Assembly (NCBI GenBank): GCA_963704815.1
Contig: CAVPHU010000004.1
Location: 1-64,000 of the forward strand
Origin: DATKWD01 sp963704815
GTDB taxonomy: Bacteria > Actinomycetota > Acidimicrobiia > Acidimicrobiales > Salinilacustritrichaceae
DNA length: 64,000 bases
Direction of reading: 5' to 3'
The notes beneath the pieces are model-generated. The model was given only the letters and a program-made list of their open reading frames with translations, made no database searches and was not told the origin of the DNA. Shown piece by piece: positions 1 through 8,138 of this stretch; position 1 is the first letter of the stretch; the number at the start of each line of letters is the position of its first letter. The translations under genes and the position numbers were made by a program.

Positions 1-1
1 T

Positions 2-1366
2 GTTCGATCGCTTGGCGCGTTCCGGCGGTCGTTCGATCTGGAGGCGGTCGAGTCGGTCTGTGTCGGGGGGCTGGTCGACGGGTTCGAGGTGATCGATCTG
101 CTGGAACGACTGGTCGACAAGTCGATGGTCACAACCGTTACTGCGACGGGAGCGGCCAGGTATCGCCTGCTGGAGACGATGCGCCAGTACGCCGAGGCGC
201 AGCTCGCGGAAGCAGGTACCTCCGAGGCGTGGCGCGAACGCCATTTCCGCTACTTCGCAGCGCTGGCAGCGCAGTGGGTGCCGGCACTGAACACGATGGA
301 TCAAGGGGCCGCCGCCGACCGATTGCGCGGTGGAGCTCGACAACTTCGAGGCCATATTCGAGTGGCTCGTCGACGGCGGTCGCGTCAGCGAGGCCGTGGT
401 TCTGAACCTCGTGCTTGCTCCCTTTGGGGCAGTCGGGGAGTGCTGTCGGACGGTACTGGTCGGAGGTGCTGCTCGACCGGAGTGCGGAGGTGCACGACCC
501 CGAGCTGCGTCTCGAGCTCGTGGCGCAGGCCGTGTTCGTTCTGTGGACAACTGGGGGATGGCGGCGAGCGGTCGAGCTGATCGATGAGCTCGAGCGGTTG
601 CTGGGCCCCGATCTGTGGAAGTTGGATCCAGCGACCCACTTGGCGCGGGCGCTGCTGGCGGTGCAACGCCAGAACGTCGACGAATTCGTTGCCGCCGCCG
701 AGCTGGGTGCCGCTGCCGCCGAGCGACATGGCGATCCGTACTGGGTGATGATGGTATCGGTCTCGGTGGTCAGCGCTCGGCTCACGCGCGTCCAGCCGAT
801 GGGCTCGTCGGCGCACAAGAGTTTCTCGACGAAGTCAGTCCGCTCGGCATCGCGACCCTCAGCGCATCCGGCTACGTGCTGGTCGGCCAGGGTCTGCTTC
901 GAACCGGCCGGATCTCCGAGGCGGAGGAGGCGATCGGAAGGCGGCTGAGGCCGCCGTCGGCGTGAGCCCACACATCGAGATCGTCGGAATGATCGCACTC
1001 GGAGTGATGGCAGCGGAGCAGGCACGGCCCGGGGCCCTGGCCCACATTGCGGATGCCGTCGCGCTGTACCGGGATCATCCCGTGGCGCCGGGGCAGATCG
1101 TCGGAGGACTCCAGGCCGCCGCTTACTCCCTGGCCAGTCAAGACCGACTGGTCGAAGCCGCGACGTGTGTCGGCGCGTCGTGGGCGCTACAGGAGTCGCT
1201 CGGTGTGAAGGGCGAGAAGTTTCTACAGGAGGTCGTTGGTGTCGTCGTCGAGCGGATCGATGCGGCGGCAACCGATCCGGAGATCGCAGCGGCGGAACGC
1301 CGAGGACGCGAGATGACCCAGTTCGAGTTCTGCCAGTTCCTGATCGACCTCGCCGCCGCCAACTGA
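2..1366 (+). pseudogene. Frameshifted STAND/AfsR-like regulator ATPase fragment
   Basis: The left edge holds the C-terminal part of a large predicted ATPase of the kind found in AfsR/LuxR/adenylate-cyclase regulators. The sequence DLLERLVDKSMV followed by RYRLLETMRQYAEAQL is the typical winged-helix end of such NB-ARC-like ATPases, and helical TPR-like sequence follows. The reading frame changes several times: frame 2 to about 325, frame 3 to about 430, frame 1 to about 790, frame 3 to about 955, then frame 2 to the stop at 1366. The 5' end lies outside the window. With at least four frame changes this is read as a decayed gene, in keeping with the neighbouring mobile-element debris. Confidence 0.65.
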
Positions 1367-1813
1367 CTCGACACATCGAACGGCATTCGAACTGAGGTAG
1401 AAGGGTCAGAGCGTCGCCCATCTCGAGTCCAGCCGGCAGGACTCGAACCCCGAGCCGCTGCGCCACCGAAGTGCCTGCTTGGACTCCGGGTGGACGGTGG
1501 GCCGCGGTTCGAGGTCGTCATCGGTCGAGATCCGCCGTTGACCCGCCGACGCGAGGCTCGGGTTTCACCAACGACGGGGACCAGTTCCGGCAGCGGCCGC
1601 AGTGTCTCGCACGCCGAGCCGAACGCCTTCTCGTGTTCGGGCCGGTCTGGACGGCACGACTCAGGCGTCGAGGGAGTCGGTTGGGAGAGTCTCGACCCGC
1701 TCAACGGCCTATGTAGGTGTGAGCGTACAGACGGGTGCATTTGCGCCATCAGGTGGTCCCCCAGAGCGCACGGCAGCGATGGGCCGTGCCGGTTGGTGGT
1801 GGTGGGTCCGGTG
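1367..1813. other. Non-coding stretch between two pseudogenes
   Basis: No convincing gene is seen on either strand here. The open frames are arginine-rich shadows. The only structure noted is the 62-nt stem-loop at 1425-1486, annotated separately. The stretch separates the decayed regulator from the decayed relaxase and is probably residue of mobile DNA. Confidence 0.5.
1425..1486 (-). other. 62-nt stem-loop with tRNA-like T-arm
   Basis: GAGTCCA at 1425-1431 and TGGACTC at 1480-1486 form a perfect 7-bp closing stem. Read on the minus strand, the interior contains a T-arm-like GGGGTTCGAGTCC and a D-arm-like GTGGCGCAGCGG. At 62 nt it is too short for a canonical tRNA and has no clear anticodon arm. 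It may be a deleted tRNA remnant or an attachment-type hairpin. This is a weak call. Confidence 0.25.
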
Positions 1814-3865
1814 ATGCGGGTGACGACGCTGAAGGCGTCGGCGGAGAAGCTCCCCGGGTTGTTGGACTACTACGCCGGTCTCGCCGAGGACTCCGAACGC
1901 CCGGGCCCGGGTCGTGGCCCGGTGGACTACTACCTCGACCCGGACGAACCCACCCGGCCGATGGTGGGGCAACGGCCGAACCGCACTCGGACTCGACGGC
2001 ACGGTGACCGGCGATGAGCTGCGTTCGGTGCTCGAGGGCCGCCACCCGAACACCGGTGCTCGCCTCGGCCGGCAGTTCGGCAACAAGTCAGCTCGTGGGT
2101 TCGACGCGACGTTCTCCGTCGCCGAAGTCCGTGTCGGTCCTGTGGGCGCTCACCCCCGACCCCTGGGTCCGCGCCGAGGTCCTCGCCGCGCACGACACCG
2201 CGGTCGACGCCGCACTCGGCTGGTTCGAACACCACGGTGCAGTCACCCGCCGCGGCACCGACGGCGTGTTCCAGGTCGACACCCAAGGTGTGACCGCAGC
2301 TCTGTTCCGCCAGCACACCTCGCGGACGGTGGATCCGCAGTTGCACACCCACGCCATCATCTCCGCCAAAGTCCGAGACACCACCGGGAAGTGGCTGTCG
2401 CTCGACGCCCGGTTCCTCAAGTACCAGCAACGAACGATCGGCTGGATCTACGACGCCGCCCTCCGCACCGAGCTCACCAACCGCCTTGGCGCCGGATGGA
2501 AGCTCCGAGACGGCGGCGTCTCCGACCTCGACTGGGTCCCCGACGACGTGCGCGACCTGTTCTCGAAACGCTCCGACCAGGTCGACGCCAAACATGCCGA
2601 GCTGATCCGACGGTGGCGTAACGAGAACGACGGCGCAGACCCCGACGCACGCACGATCGCTCACCTGCAACGCAAAGCCGTCACCGCATCGAGGCCCGGA
2701 ATGGGACACGGCGTCGACGCGATCGCACTGCACGCCGACTGGGCAATCGAAGCTCGCAGCATTGGGATCGGGCCCGACCAGCTCACACCCGGAGAGATGG
2801 CACGCAACGAGCGGTCCAGCGGACCATCCGTCGACGAGGACCTGATCGACGAAGCACTCCGCCACGTGAGCCAGGAAGCATCGACGTTCCTCCGAGCGGA
2901 CGTTGCCCGGCACCTCGCCACGCTCCTCGAACCCGACACCGCCCCGACCGGCGCCGGGCTGGTCGAAGAGATCGACCGCCTCGCCGAACTCGCAGAACAG
3001 CACTGCACACCGCTCGGACCCGAACCAACCGGCACACACCAGCACCGAACAGACGGACGGCCAGTCACCGAACACGTCACCGACCGTCGCTTCTCCACAC
3101 CACACGTCCTCCACGAGGAGCAAACGCTCCAGGAGTGGGCCACCGCGAGCACCCGGCGGGTCGCCGCCACCGGTGATCCACAGACGGACGCTGCCCGGGC
3201 AGTCGCCGGTGACGCGCCGCTCGTGGTCGTCGTTGGGCCCGCCGGAACCGGCAAGACCCACACCACCGCGACCGCCGTGGCCGCGCTCCAAGCTGAGCGC
3301 CGGTCGGTCGTGGGACTCGCGCCGTCGGGCAAGGCCGCAGACGTGCTCCACCGCGGAGCCGGCTGCGAGACCAGCACCGTCGCCGGGTTCCTCCTCAACC
3401 ACCGCTACCAGCAGTCGCGCTCTATCCCGCCGGCACGACCGTGATCCTCGATGAGTCCGGGATGATCGCGACCGCCGACCTCGCACGACTCGTCGAACTC
3501 GTGCGTGAGCACCAGTGGCGACTCGTCACCGTCGGTGACCCAGAGCAACTCCCCGCCGTCGAACGCGGCGGTGTATTCGCGCACTGGTGCAACACCCTGC
3601 CGGTCCACACACTCGACACACCTCGACGGTTCACCGGGGACTGGGAAACCGCCGCCAGTCTCGGACTCCGCGCCGGCCGGGCCGACGCCGTTCAGTCCTA
3701 CGCCGACCACGGCCGATTCGCCACCGCACACCCCGCCCTCGTGGCGGAACGAGTCGCACGGCTCCATCAGACCCACGCCGCTGAGGGGCGGTTGGTGGCG
3801 ATCACGACCAACACCGTCGTTGTCGCCGCCGGCGACTTGGCTGATCCCCTGGAAACAAGGGGTTT
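1814..3865 (+). pseudogene. Broken MobF/TrwC-type conjugative relaxase-helicase
   Basis: The gene begins at ATG 1814 (MRVTTLKASAEK) in frame 2. It moves to frame 3 near 1980, where GLDGTVTGDELRSVLEGRHP is read, then to frame 1 near 2120 (SPKSVSVLWAL). From there it is open to about 3430 and continues in frame 3. The TrwC relaxase domain is recognisable from DPQLHTHAI, the metal-binding histidines of the HUH fold. The helicase half has Walker A GPAGTGKT near 3238 and the Walker B-like ILDESGM near 3441. Intact relatives nick oriT and unwind the transferred plasmid or ICE strand. Here three frameshifts and loss of most of the helicase C-terminus, cut off at the tRNA-Arg remnant, make it non-functional. 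Confidence 0.85.
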
Positions 3866-3912
3866 TGGTGCGCCCGGAGGAACTCGAATCCCCAACCTTC
3901 TGATCCGTAGTC
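3866..3912 (-). pseudogene. tRNA-Arg(ACG) 3'-half remnant, att-like
   Basis: Read on the minus strand, this stretch runs from the anticodon loop (CTACGGA, anticodon ACG) through the anticodon-stem 3' strand, a fully paired T-arm (GGGGA/TCCTC around TTCGAGT), the acceptor 3' strand CGGGCGC, discriminator A and an encoded CCA (3866-3868). The 5' half (upstream, 3913-3946) is diverged: the anticodon stem has two extra bases and no good acceptor 5' strand is present. Retention of only the anticodon-loop-to-CCA segment is the classic footprint of integrase-mediated recombination into a tRNA gene. The relaxase pseudogene ends exactly here. Confidence 0.65.
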
Positions 3913-4193
3913 GCAGACGGCAGTTCTGTTGAGCGGCCATGGGCATCGACTCAGTTCGGGGGACGGAGCGCCAGACCGACGCCGGCGGTGGTATTCACTG
4001 AGACAGCTACGGAAGTCTGGGCGCTGCCGCAAGCGCCGGATTTTCTACCGGCTGACGGGCCGGTGGGCGTGCAGGGATCGGGTGCTCAGCGTCGCCGGGT
4101 GGTGCCCGTCGGTCGGCGGTGGCGGAGCGCACCGGACAGTGCCTCCCGGGAGGTGGACGTCAGCGAGAGACTGCCCGCCAAACGTCGGCGACG

Positions 4194-4581
4194 GTGACCC
4201 CGAGTCGCCGGAGTGGCGGGGGGACGCTCCTGCTGACCGGGCTGGTCGCGGCACCCGCCGCAGTGTTCGCCCTCGGCGGTCTCATCTGGATGCGGCGGCG
4301 CAACCGTAAGCAGCAGGAGGAACTAGCCGAACAGCTTGACCAGGCCGAGAGCCAGATGGCCGCGACGCGGCCGGGGTTTCGAGGCTCTCGTTGAGATCCT
4401 CCCGCTGGCCACCGCGGCGCTGGACTACATCGCCACCCACGCTAGCCATGCCCTCAAGAGATGGGAGACGGAACTCGGTCCGCGACCGCTGAAGTGGAGC
4501 TCGTTGGAGGAGACGCAGCAGCAGCAGCAGCAGCAGCGATACCAAGACTTCATCGAAATCGTCGCGGTCAGGTCGCAGTAG
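4194..4581 (+). pseudogene. Frameshifted small membrane protein, unknown
   Basis: Frame 3 reads GGTLLLTGLVAAPAAVFALG, a single membrane segment, followed by a charged stretch (MRRRNRKQQEELAEQL) likely to be coiled coil. The frame changes near 4373 to frame 1, which continues with FEALVEILPLATAALDYIA and ends VAVRSQ at 4581. The start (GTG 4194) is only a guess because there is no clear ribosome binding site. The protein is not recognised. Its position between two tRNA remnants suggests element cargo. A run of seven glutamines is encoded by the CAG repeat near the end. Confidence 0.4.
4516..4536 (+). repeat. (CAG)7 trinucleotide repeat
   Basis: Seven consecutive CAG triplets encode polyglutamine in the broken membrane-protein gene. 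This is a simple microsatellite and could vary in length by slippage. Confidence 0.8.
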
Positions 4582-4911
4582 TCACGATCAATGTGCTGGC
4601 CCTCATGGAGAGCGACCACAATGACCGAGAGCATCTGATCGATATTGGCTGGCGAGACGTTGACTCAAGCGCAGCCCAATGTCGAGTCGTTGGTCTGATG
4701 CCCGTGTTTGGAGCAGATTGAGGTCGCACGCGAAACGCTCTGACTCGACTCTGGCGACCGCCCCGTCAGCGCCGGTCGAGCGGGAACCGGCCGAGACGAC
4801 GCCGATCGCCGAGTCGCCCGCCGCCGCCAACGGCGAAACCCTGGCCGCTTGCCGATACATCGTCCGAGGCCTTCGTCACCCGCTACCGGCGGCCGCTTCG
4901 CCTGGGCCCGG
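4582..4911. other. Stretch with no recognisable gene
   Basis: Short open frames exist on both strands but none has a ribosome binding site or recognisable motif. It lies between the broken membrane-protein gene and the 88-aa minus-strand gene and is probably decayed mobile DNA. Confidence 0.4.
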
Positions 4912-5178
4912 TCAGGACCAGCCGGTCCACTTCCGCTCGGCGTCGTCATCGACTCGGACTGCAAACAGCTGCTCGCGCGTGTTGCCGATCCCGGTGCGAA
5001 CCTTCCAGCCGTTGCGCCGGGCGGCGAGTCGAGCGGCGGCACGCCACTCGTCGACGGAATCGATCTCGGCGACCTCGACGATGACGTAGGTGGTCGACAC
5101 CAGCACGCGGGCCAGGTCCACAGCAAGGCGTTCGATACGGCGCTGGCGGAGGTCCACGACGTTCGTTTCCGATCGCAT
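4912..5178 (-). CDS. 88-aa element-associated protein, unknown
   Basis: The protein starts MRSETNVVDLRQRRIERLAV and ends ERKWTGWS. The start at 5178 is chosen because the minus strand carries GAAGGAGGG about six bases upstream, one of the strongest Shine-Dalgarno sequences in the window. The longer upstream frame runs through the tRNA remnant and is rejected. The protein has a predicted helix followed by a beta-rich segment (STTYVIVEVAEI) and a basic stretch, WRAAARLAARRNGWKVRTGI, of a style common in small plasmid and ICE proteins. Only 91 bp separate it from the tRNA-Leu remnant, the place where excisionase-like or other att-proximal genes sit, but no function can be assigned. Confidence 0.55.
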   Translation of the reverse strand: MRSETNVVDLRQRRIERLAVDLARVLVSTTYVIVEVAEIDSVDEWRAAARLAARRNGWKVRTGIGNTREQLFAVRVDDDAERKWTGWS

Positions 5179-5269
5179 GCGTACCCTCCTTCGGCGATCC
5201 GTCCGGTAGAGATCCGGTAGAGATCGCCCACTTTTCGCCTCCGGCAAGCCCCTGACCAGGGCATTCAGA

Positions 5270-5325
5270 GTGGGCGAGGGGGGACTTGAACCCCCACGTC
5301 CTTTCGGACACAGGAACCTGAATCC
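5270..5325 (-). pseudogene. tRNA-Leu 3'-half duplicate (att-like direct repeat)
   Basis: On the minus strand this begins with GGATTCAGGTTCCTG (anticodon stem-loop with CAG) and runs through the variable arm, T-arm and acceptor 3' strand. It matches 54 of 56 nt of the 3' half of the intact tRNA-Leu at 15083-15138. The two differences are on opposite sides of one T-stem pair (G-C versus C-G), so pairing is kept. The upstream 5' half is unrelated sequence and there is no encoded CCA. It is read as the displaced 3' end of a tRNA-Leu left at the far boundary of an integrated island. Confidence 0.8.
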
Positions 5326-5953
5326 GGTCACGACGGTTCTGATCAGTGCCAAGCGAGGCCGAATTGTGCTGCTGACTGCGGCGCTCGCGAGGGGCATGCC
5401 CCCTCGATGATGGGCCGTACTGGCGCGTGTCGTTGTGTTCGGTTGCAGTCCGGGTTGCAGCTTCCGAGGAGCGCTGCGATGTCCACGGTGTCCAAGATCC
5501 CGGGTCACCTCCAGTCCGTCGATCGTGCGCGATCGATGTCAGACCTCGCGCGCGTTGACCAGGAGCAAAGCCCACTCGGCGAACGATCCCAATCGTGCAG
5601 GCCCTCGACCGAAGGGAAGGGCCCAGATCCCCGAGCGAGACAGGTCGACGACTTCCCCATCGCAAGGCTCGAGAAATGGCGATTGTTGCCGAATGACTCC
5701 GGAGAAGGCCGGATGCACTTCGAAAGAGAGAAGGTCCTCGAACCGGGACTCACCGGGTCCGATACAGCGATCGAACTGTTAGCCGGTCGTCGCTGAAGAA
5801 GACGGAAGGACGGTCTTTGACCCAGACGGTTAGACCAATGGCCAGAATCGACGGCTAGATAGCCGTTGACCGGTCCACCTGCCTCCTCGATGGAGATCAG
5901 GTCCTCTTGGATCGAACTCGACATCGGGATGTGACGCTCACGGGCGTCGGAAC
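5326..5953. other. Low-GC intergenic stretch, no gene recognised
   Basis: Open frames occur on both strands (for example plus 5407-5796) but they lack Shine-Dalgarno sequences, motifs and typical codon use. Composition is visibly less GC-rich between about 5690 and 5930 than in neighbouring genes, suggesting foreign or decayed DNA just inside the island boundary. Confidence 0.45.
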
Positions 5954-6487
5954 TCAGCGCTCGATCCGTCTACCAGCATCGAGAGCCGCTTTGCGATGCA
6001 CCGATGGAGCACGCTTTGCGCATCTCTGCTCGACGAGCGACAGAACCTTGCCCTGGCGTGACAGCACCCAGACACCGCCCTTGTCGAACGAGATCTGGTG
6101 GACGCCCCTGCCGAGTGTGTCCACGACGGCTGTCAGCGCCTCGAGGACATCGCCGTGCGTGCACGCGACGCTGCCATCGGGAAGCTGTCGGAGGAGCCTC
6201 CACGTCTCCTCCACGGGTGCCCCTTCCGCGAGCGAGGCGTTGAACACGACCGGCTTGCGGTGCCGCGTTGCGAGGGGCTGGACGGTCTGGACACAGCGTA
6301 CGTAGGGGCTCGAAACAACCTGACCGGCGGACGTCAAGTCCAAGAGGTGCACCAGCCGGACCGCCTGCGCCTGCCCGCTGCTGCTCAGCGGGCGCAGCCG
6401 ATCGTCGGGGCCGTGTCCTCGGACTCCCGCGTCGGCGTGGCGGACGACGTAGACTCGCGCATGTTTCGCCGGGTGCGACGGGGCCAT
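5954..6487 (-). CDS. Histidine phosphatase family protein (SixA/MutT1-C-like)
   Basis: VYVVRHADAG near the N-terminus is the catalytic RH motif of the histidine phosphatase (phosphoglycerate mutase-like) superfamily, and VVSSPYVRCVQTVQPLA is the typical second arginine block. The later THGDVLEAL supplies the second catalytic histidine. The closest known types are SixA phosphohistidine phosphatases and the C-terminal domain of mycobacterial MutT1; the substrate cannot be told from sequence. The start at 6487 (MAPSHPAKHARVYVV) fits the family length of about 160-180 residues; a longer start at 6550 is possible. The C-terminus is basic. It is divergent from the DUF2252 gene. Confidence 0.75.
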   Translation of the reverse strand: MAPSHPAKHARVYVVRHADAGVRGHGPDDRLRPLSSSGQAQAVRLVHLLDLTSAGQVVSSPYVRCVQTVQPLATRHRKPVVFNASLAEGAPVEETWRLLRQLPDGSVACTHGDVLEALTAVVDTLGRGVHQISFDKGGVWVLSRQGKVLSLVEQRCAKRAPSVHRKAALDAGRRIER

Positions 6488-6632
6488 GGGTCGATTGTGA
6501 TGTGATACCGGAGCGGGCTCTTCATCCACTTCGTACGAACGGGGATGCATCGCACAGAACGGATGACGCCGATCGCGTCGCTGTGCTCCACAGTCGAGTG
6601 GTATCGGTTGGTCGAGATCAAAGGAAGAGTTG

Positions 6633-8051
6633 ATGGGTATCTCGGAGAATTCGCAGCGTTATCCCCGCTGGTCGCTCGAGAGTCGGCGTGAGCCCAGGAC
6701 AGCGCGGGCCGCGGCCGGTCGTGGCCGGCGTGAGTCGGTGCCGCTCGATGACCACGCGGAACTGGTCGTTCCCGATGACCGAGCCAGCGCCCTGGCGACC
6801 CTGCAGGCCCAGGACGCAAATCGATTGCAGGATCTGGTCCCGATCCGATACGGGCGCATGTTGGCGACGCCGTTCACGTTCCTGCGCGGGTCGGCGGCGG
6901 TCATGGCCGCCGACCTGGCGGCCGGTCCGCGTACCGACATCACTGTGCAGCTGTGCGGTGACGCCCATTTGTCGAACTTCGGGATGTTCTCCTCACCCGA
7001 ACGCCGTCTCGTGTTCGACATCAACGACTTCGACGAGACGCTTCCGGGTCCCTTCGAATGGGACGTCAAGCGACTCGCGGCCAGTGTCGTGGTGGCGGGC
7101 AGGAACAACCATTTCGACAAGAAGACCAATCGGAAGCTGGCACGAGCAGCGACCGCCGCGTATCGCCGGGCAATCGAGACTGCGGCGGCGATGAACCCCC
7201 TCGATCTCTTCTACTACCGGCTGGATGTCCAGGAACTGGCCACGACGCTCGCCACGGCGAAGAGCGATCGCCGCCGGCTGGCGAAGACACGCAAGAAGTC
7301 CGCCAGGAAGAACAGCCTCGGGGCGCTGCGCAAGCTCACCGATGTGGTCGACGGGAGGCGGGTCATCGTGTCGAACCCGCCCCTGATCGTGGCGATGACC
7401 GATGCTCAGCGCCGGGAGGAGATGACGCAGATCGAAGGGTTCTTCGACGACTACCGGGCAACGCTGAACGCCGACCGGCGCCAGCTGATGGACCGCTACT
7501 CGCTGACGGACCTGGCAGCCAAGGTGGTCGGCGTCGGCAGCGTCGGTACCCGATGTCTGATCGCGCTGTTCGAATCGGGTGACGGTGAACCGCTGTTCCT
7601 ACAGATCAAGGAGGCGGCGCCCTCGGCGCTCAAGGCCCACCTGGTGCCGAGCGAATTCGACCAGGAGGGCCACCGCGTCGTCGACGGGCAACGAAGGATC
7701 CAGGCGACACCGGACGCGCTGCTCGGGTGGGCCCGCTACGAACGCAGCGACAAATCGACCACCGACTTCTACGTCCGGCAACTCTGGGACGGCAAGGCGT
7801 CCGCCGACGTCGAAACCATGAAGGCCAAGGTGTTGCGGCGCTATGCGAATGCCTGCGGGGCAGCGCTCGGACGCGCCCACGCCCGGTCCGGCGACGCGCC
7901 GATGATCTCCGGATACATCGGCGACGACGACACCTTCGATCGGGCGGTCGCCCGGTTTGCCGAGGCATACGCCGATCGCACCGAGCAGGACTACGACGAA
8001 CTCATCGATGCCGTCGACGACGGCCGGGTGCCGATCGTTCGCGATCTCTGA
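6633..8051 (+). CDS. DUF2252 family protein (kinase-like fold)
   Basis: This 472-residue protein matches the DUF2252 family along its whole length. The hallmark CGDAHLSNFG near residue 108 resembles the catalytic loop of aminoglycoside-phosphotransferase-like kinases, and DINDFDETLPGPFEWDVKRL follows as in family members. No activity is established for the family. ATG 6633 is preferred over the adjacent TTG at 6630 because AGGAAG lies five bases upstream. It stands alone between divergent and unrelated genes inside the putative island. Confidence 0.85.
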   Translation: MGISENSQRYPRWSLESRREPRTARAAAGRGRRESVPLDDHAELVVPDDRASALATLQAQDANRLQDLVPIRYGRMLATPFTFLRGSAAVMAADLAAGPRTDITVQLCGDAHLSNFGMFSSPERRLVFDINDFDETLPGPFEWDVKRLAASVVVAGRNNHFDKKTNRKLARAATAAYRRAIETAAAMNPLDLFYYRLDVQELATTLATAKSDRRRLAKTRKKSARKNSLGALRKLTDVVDGRRVIVSNPPLIVAMTDAQRREEMTQIEGFFDDYRATLNADRRQLMDRYSLTDLAAKVVGVGSVGTRCLIALFESGDGEPLFLQIKEAAPSALKAHLVPSEFDQEGHRVVDGQRRIQATPDALLGWARYERSDKSTTDFYVRQLWDGKASADVETMKAKVLRRYANACGAALGRAHARSGDAPMISGYIGDDDTFDRAVARFAEAYADRTEQDYDELIDAVDDGRVPIVRDL

Positions 8052-8138
8052 ACACGTCGTCGACGTCCCGCGCCTCGAGGTCGGAGCCCCAGACCGTCAG
8101 CAACCTGGCGACCGTGTCCCTCTATCATCATCGGGACA

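Noticed and set aside
138..1466. Long minus-strand open frame opposite the left-edge regulator
   Set aside because: Arg/Pro-rich composition with no motifs; it is the antisense shadow of the GC-rich plus-strand pseudogene.
4946..5665. Minus-strand open frame crossing the tRNA-Leu remnant
   Set aside because: Its sequence is a translation of tRNA and non-coding DNA; the 88-aa gene in another frame has the ribosome binding site.
5326..5953. Possible integrase gene inside the island boundary
   Set aside because: No tyrosine- or serine-recombinase motifs were found in any frame; the open frames are short and unsupported.
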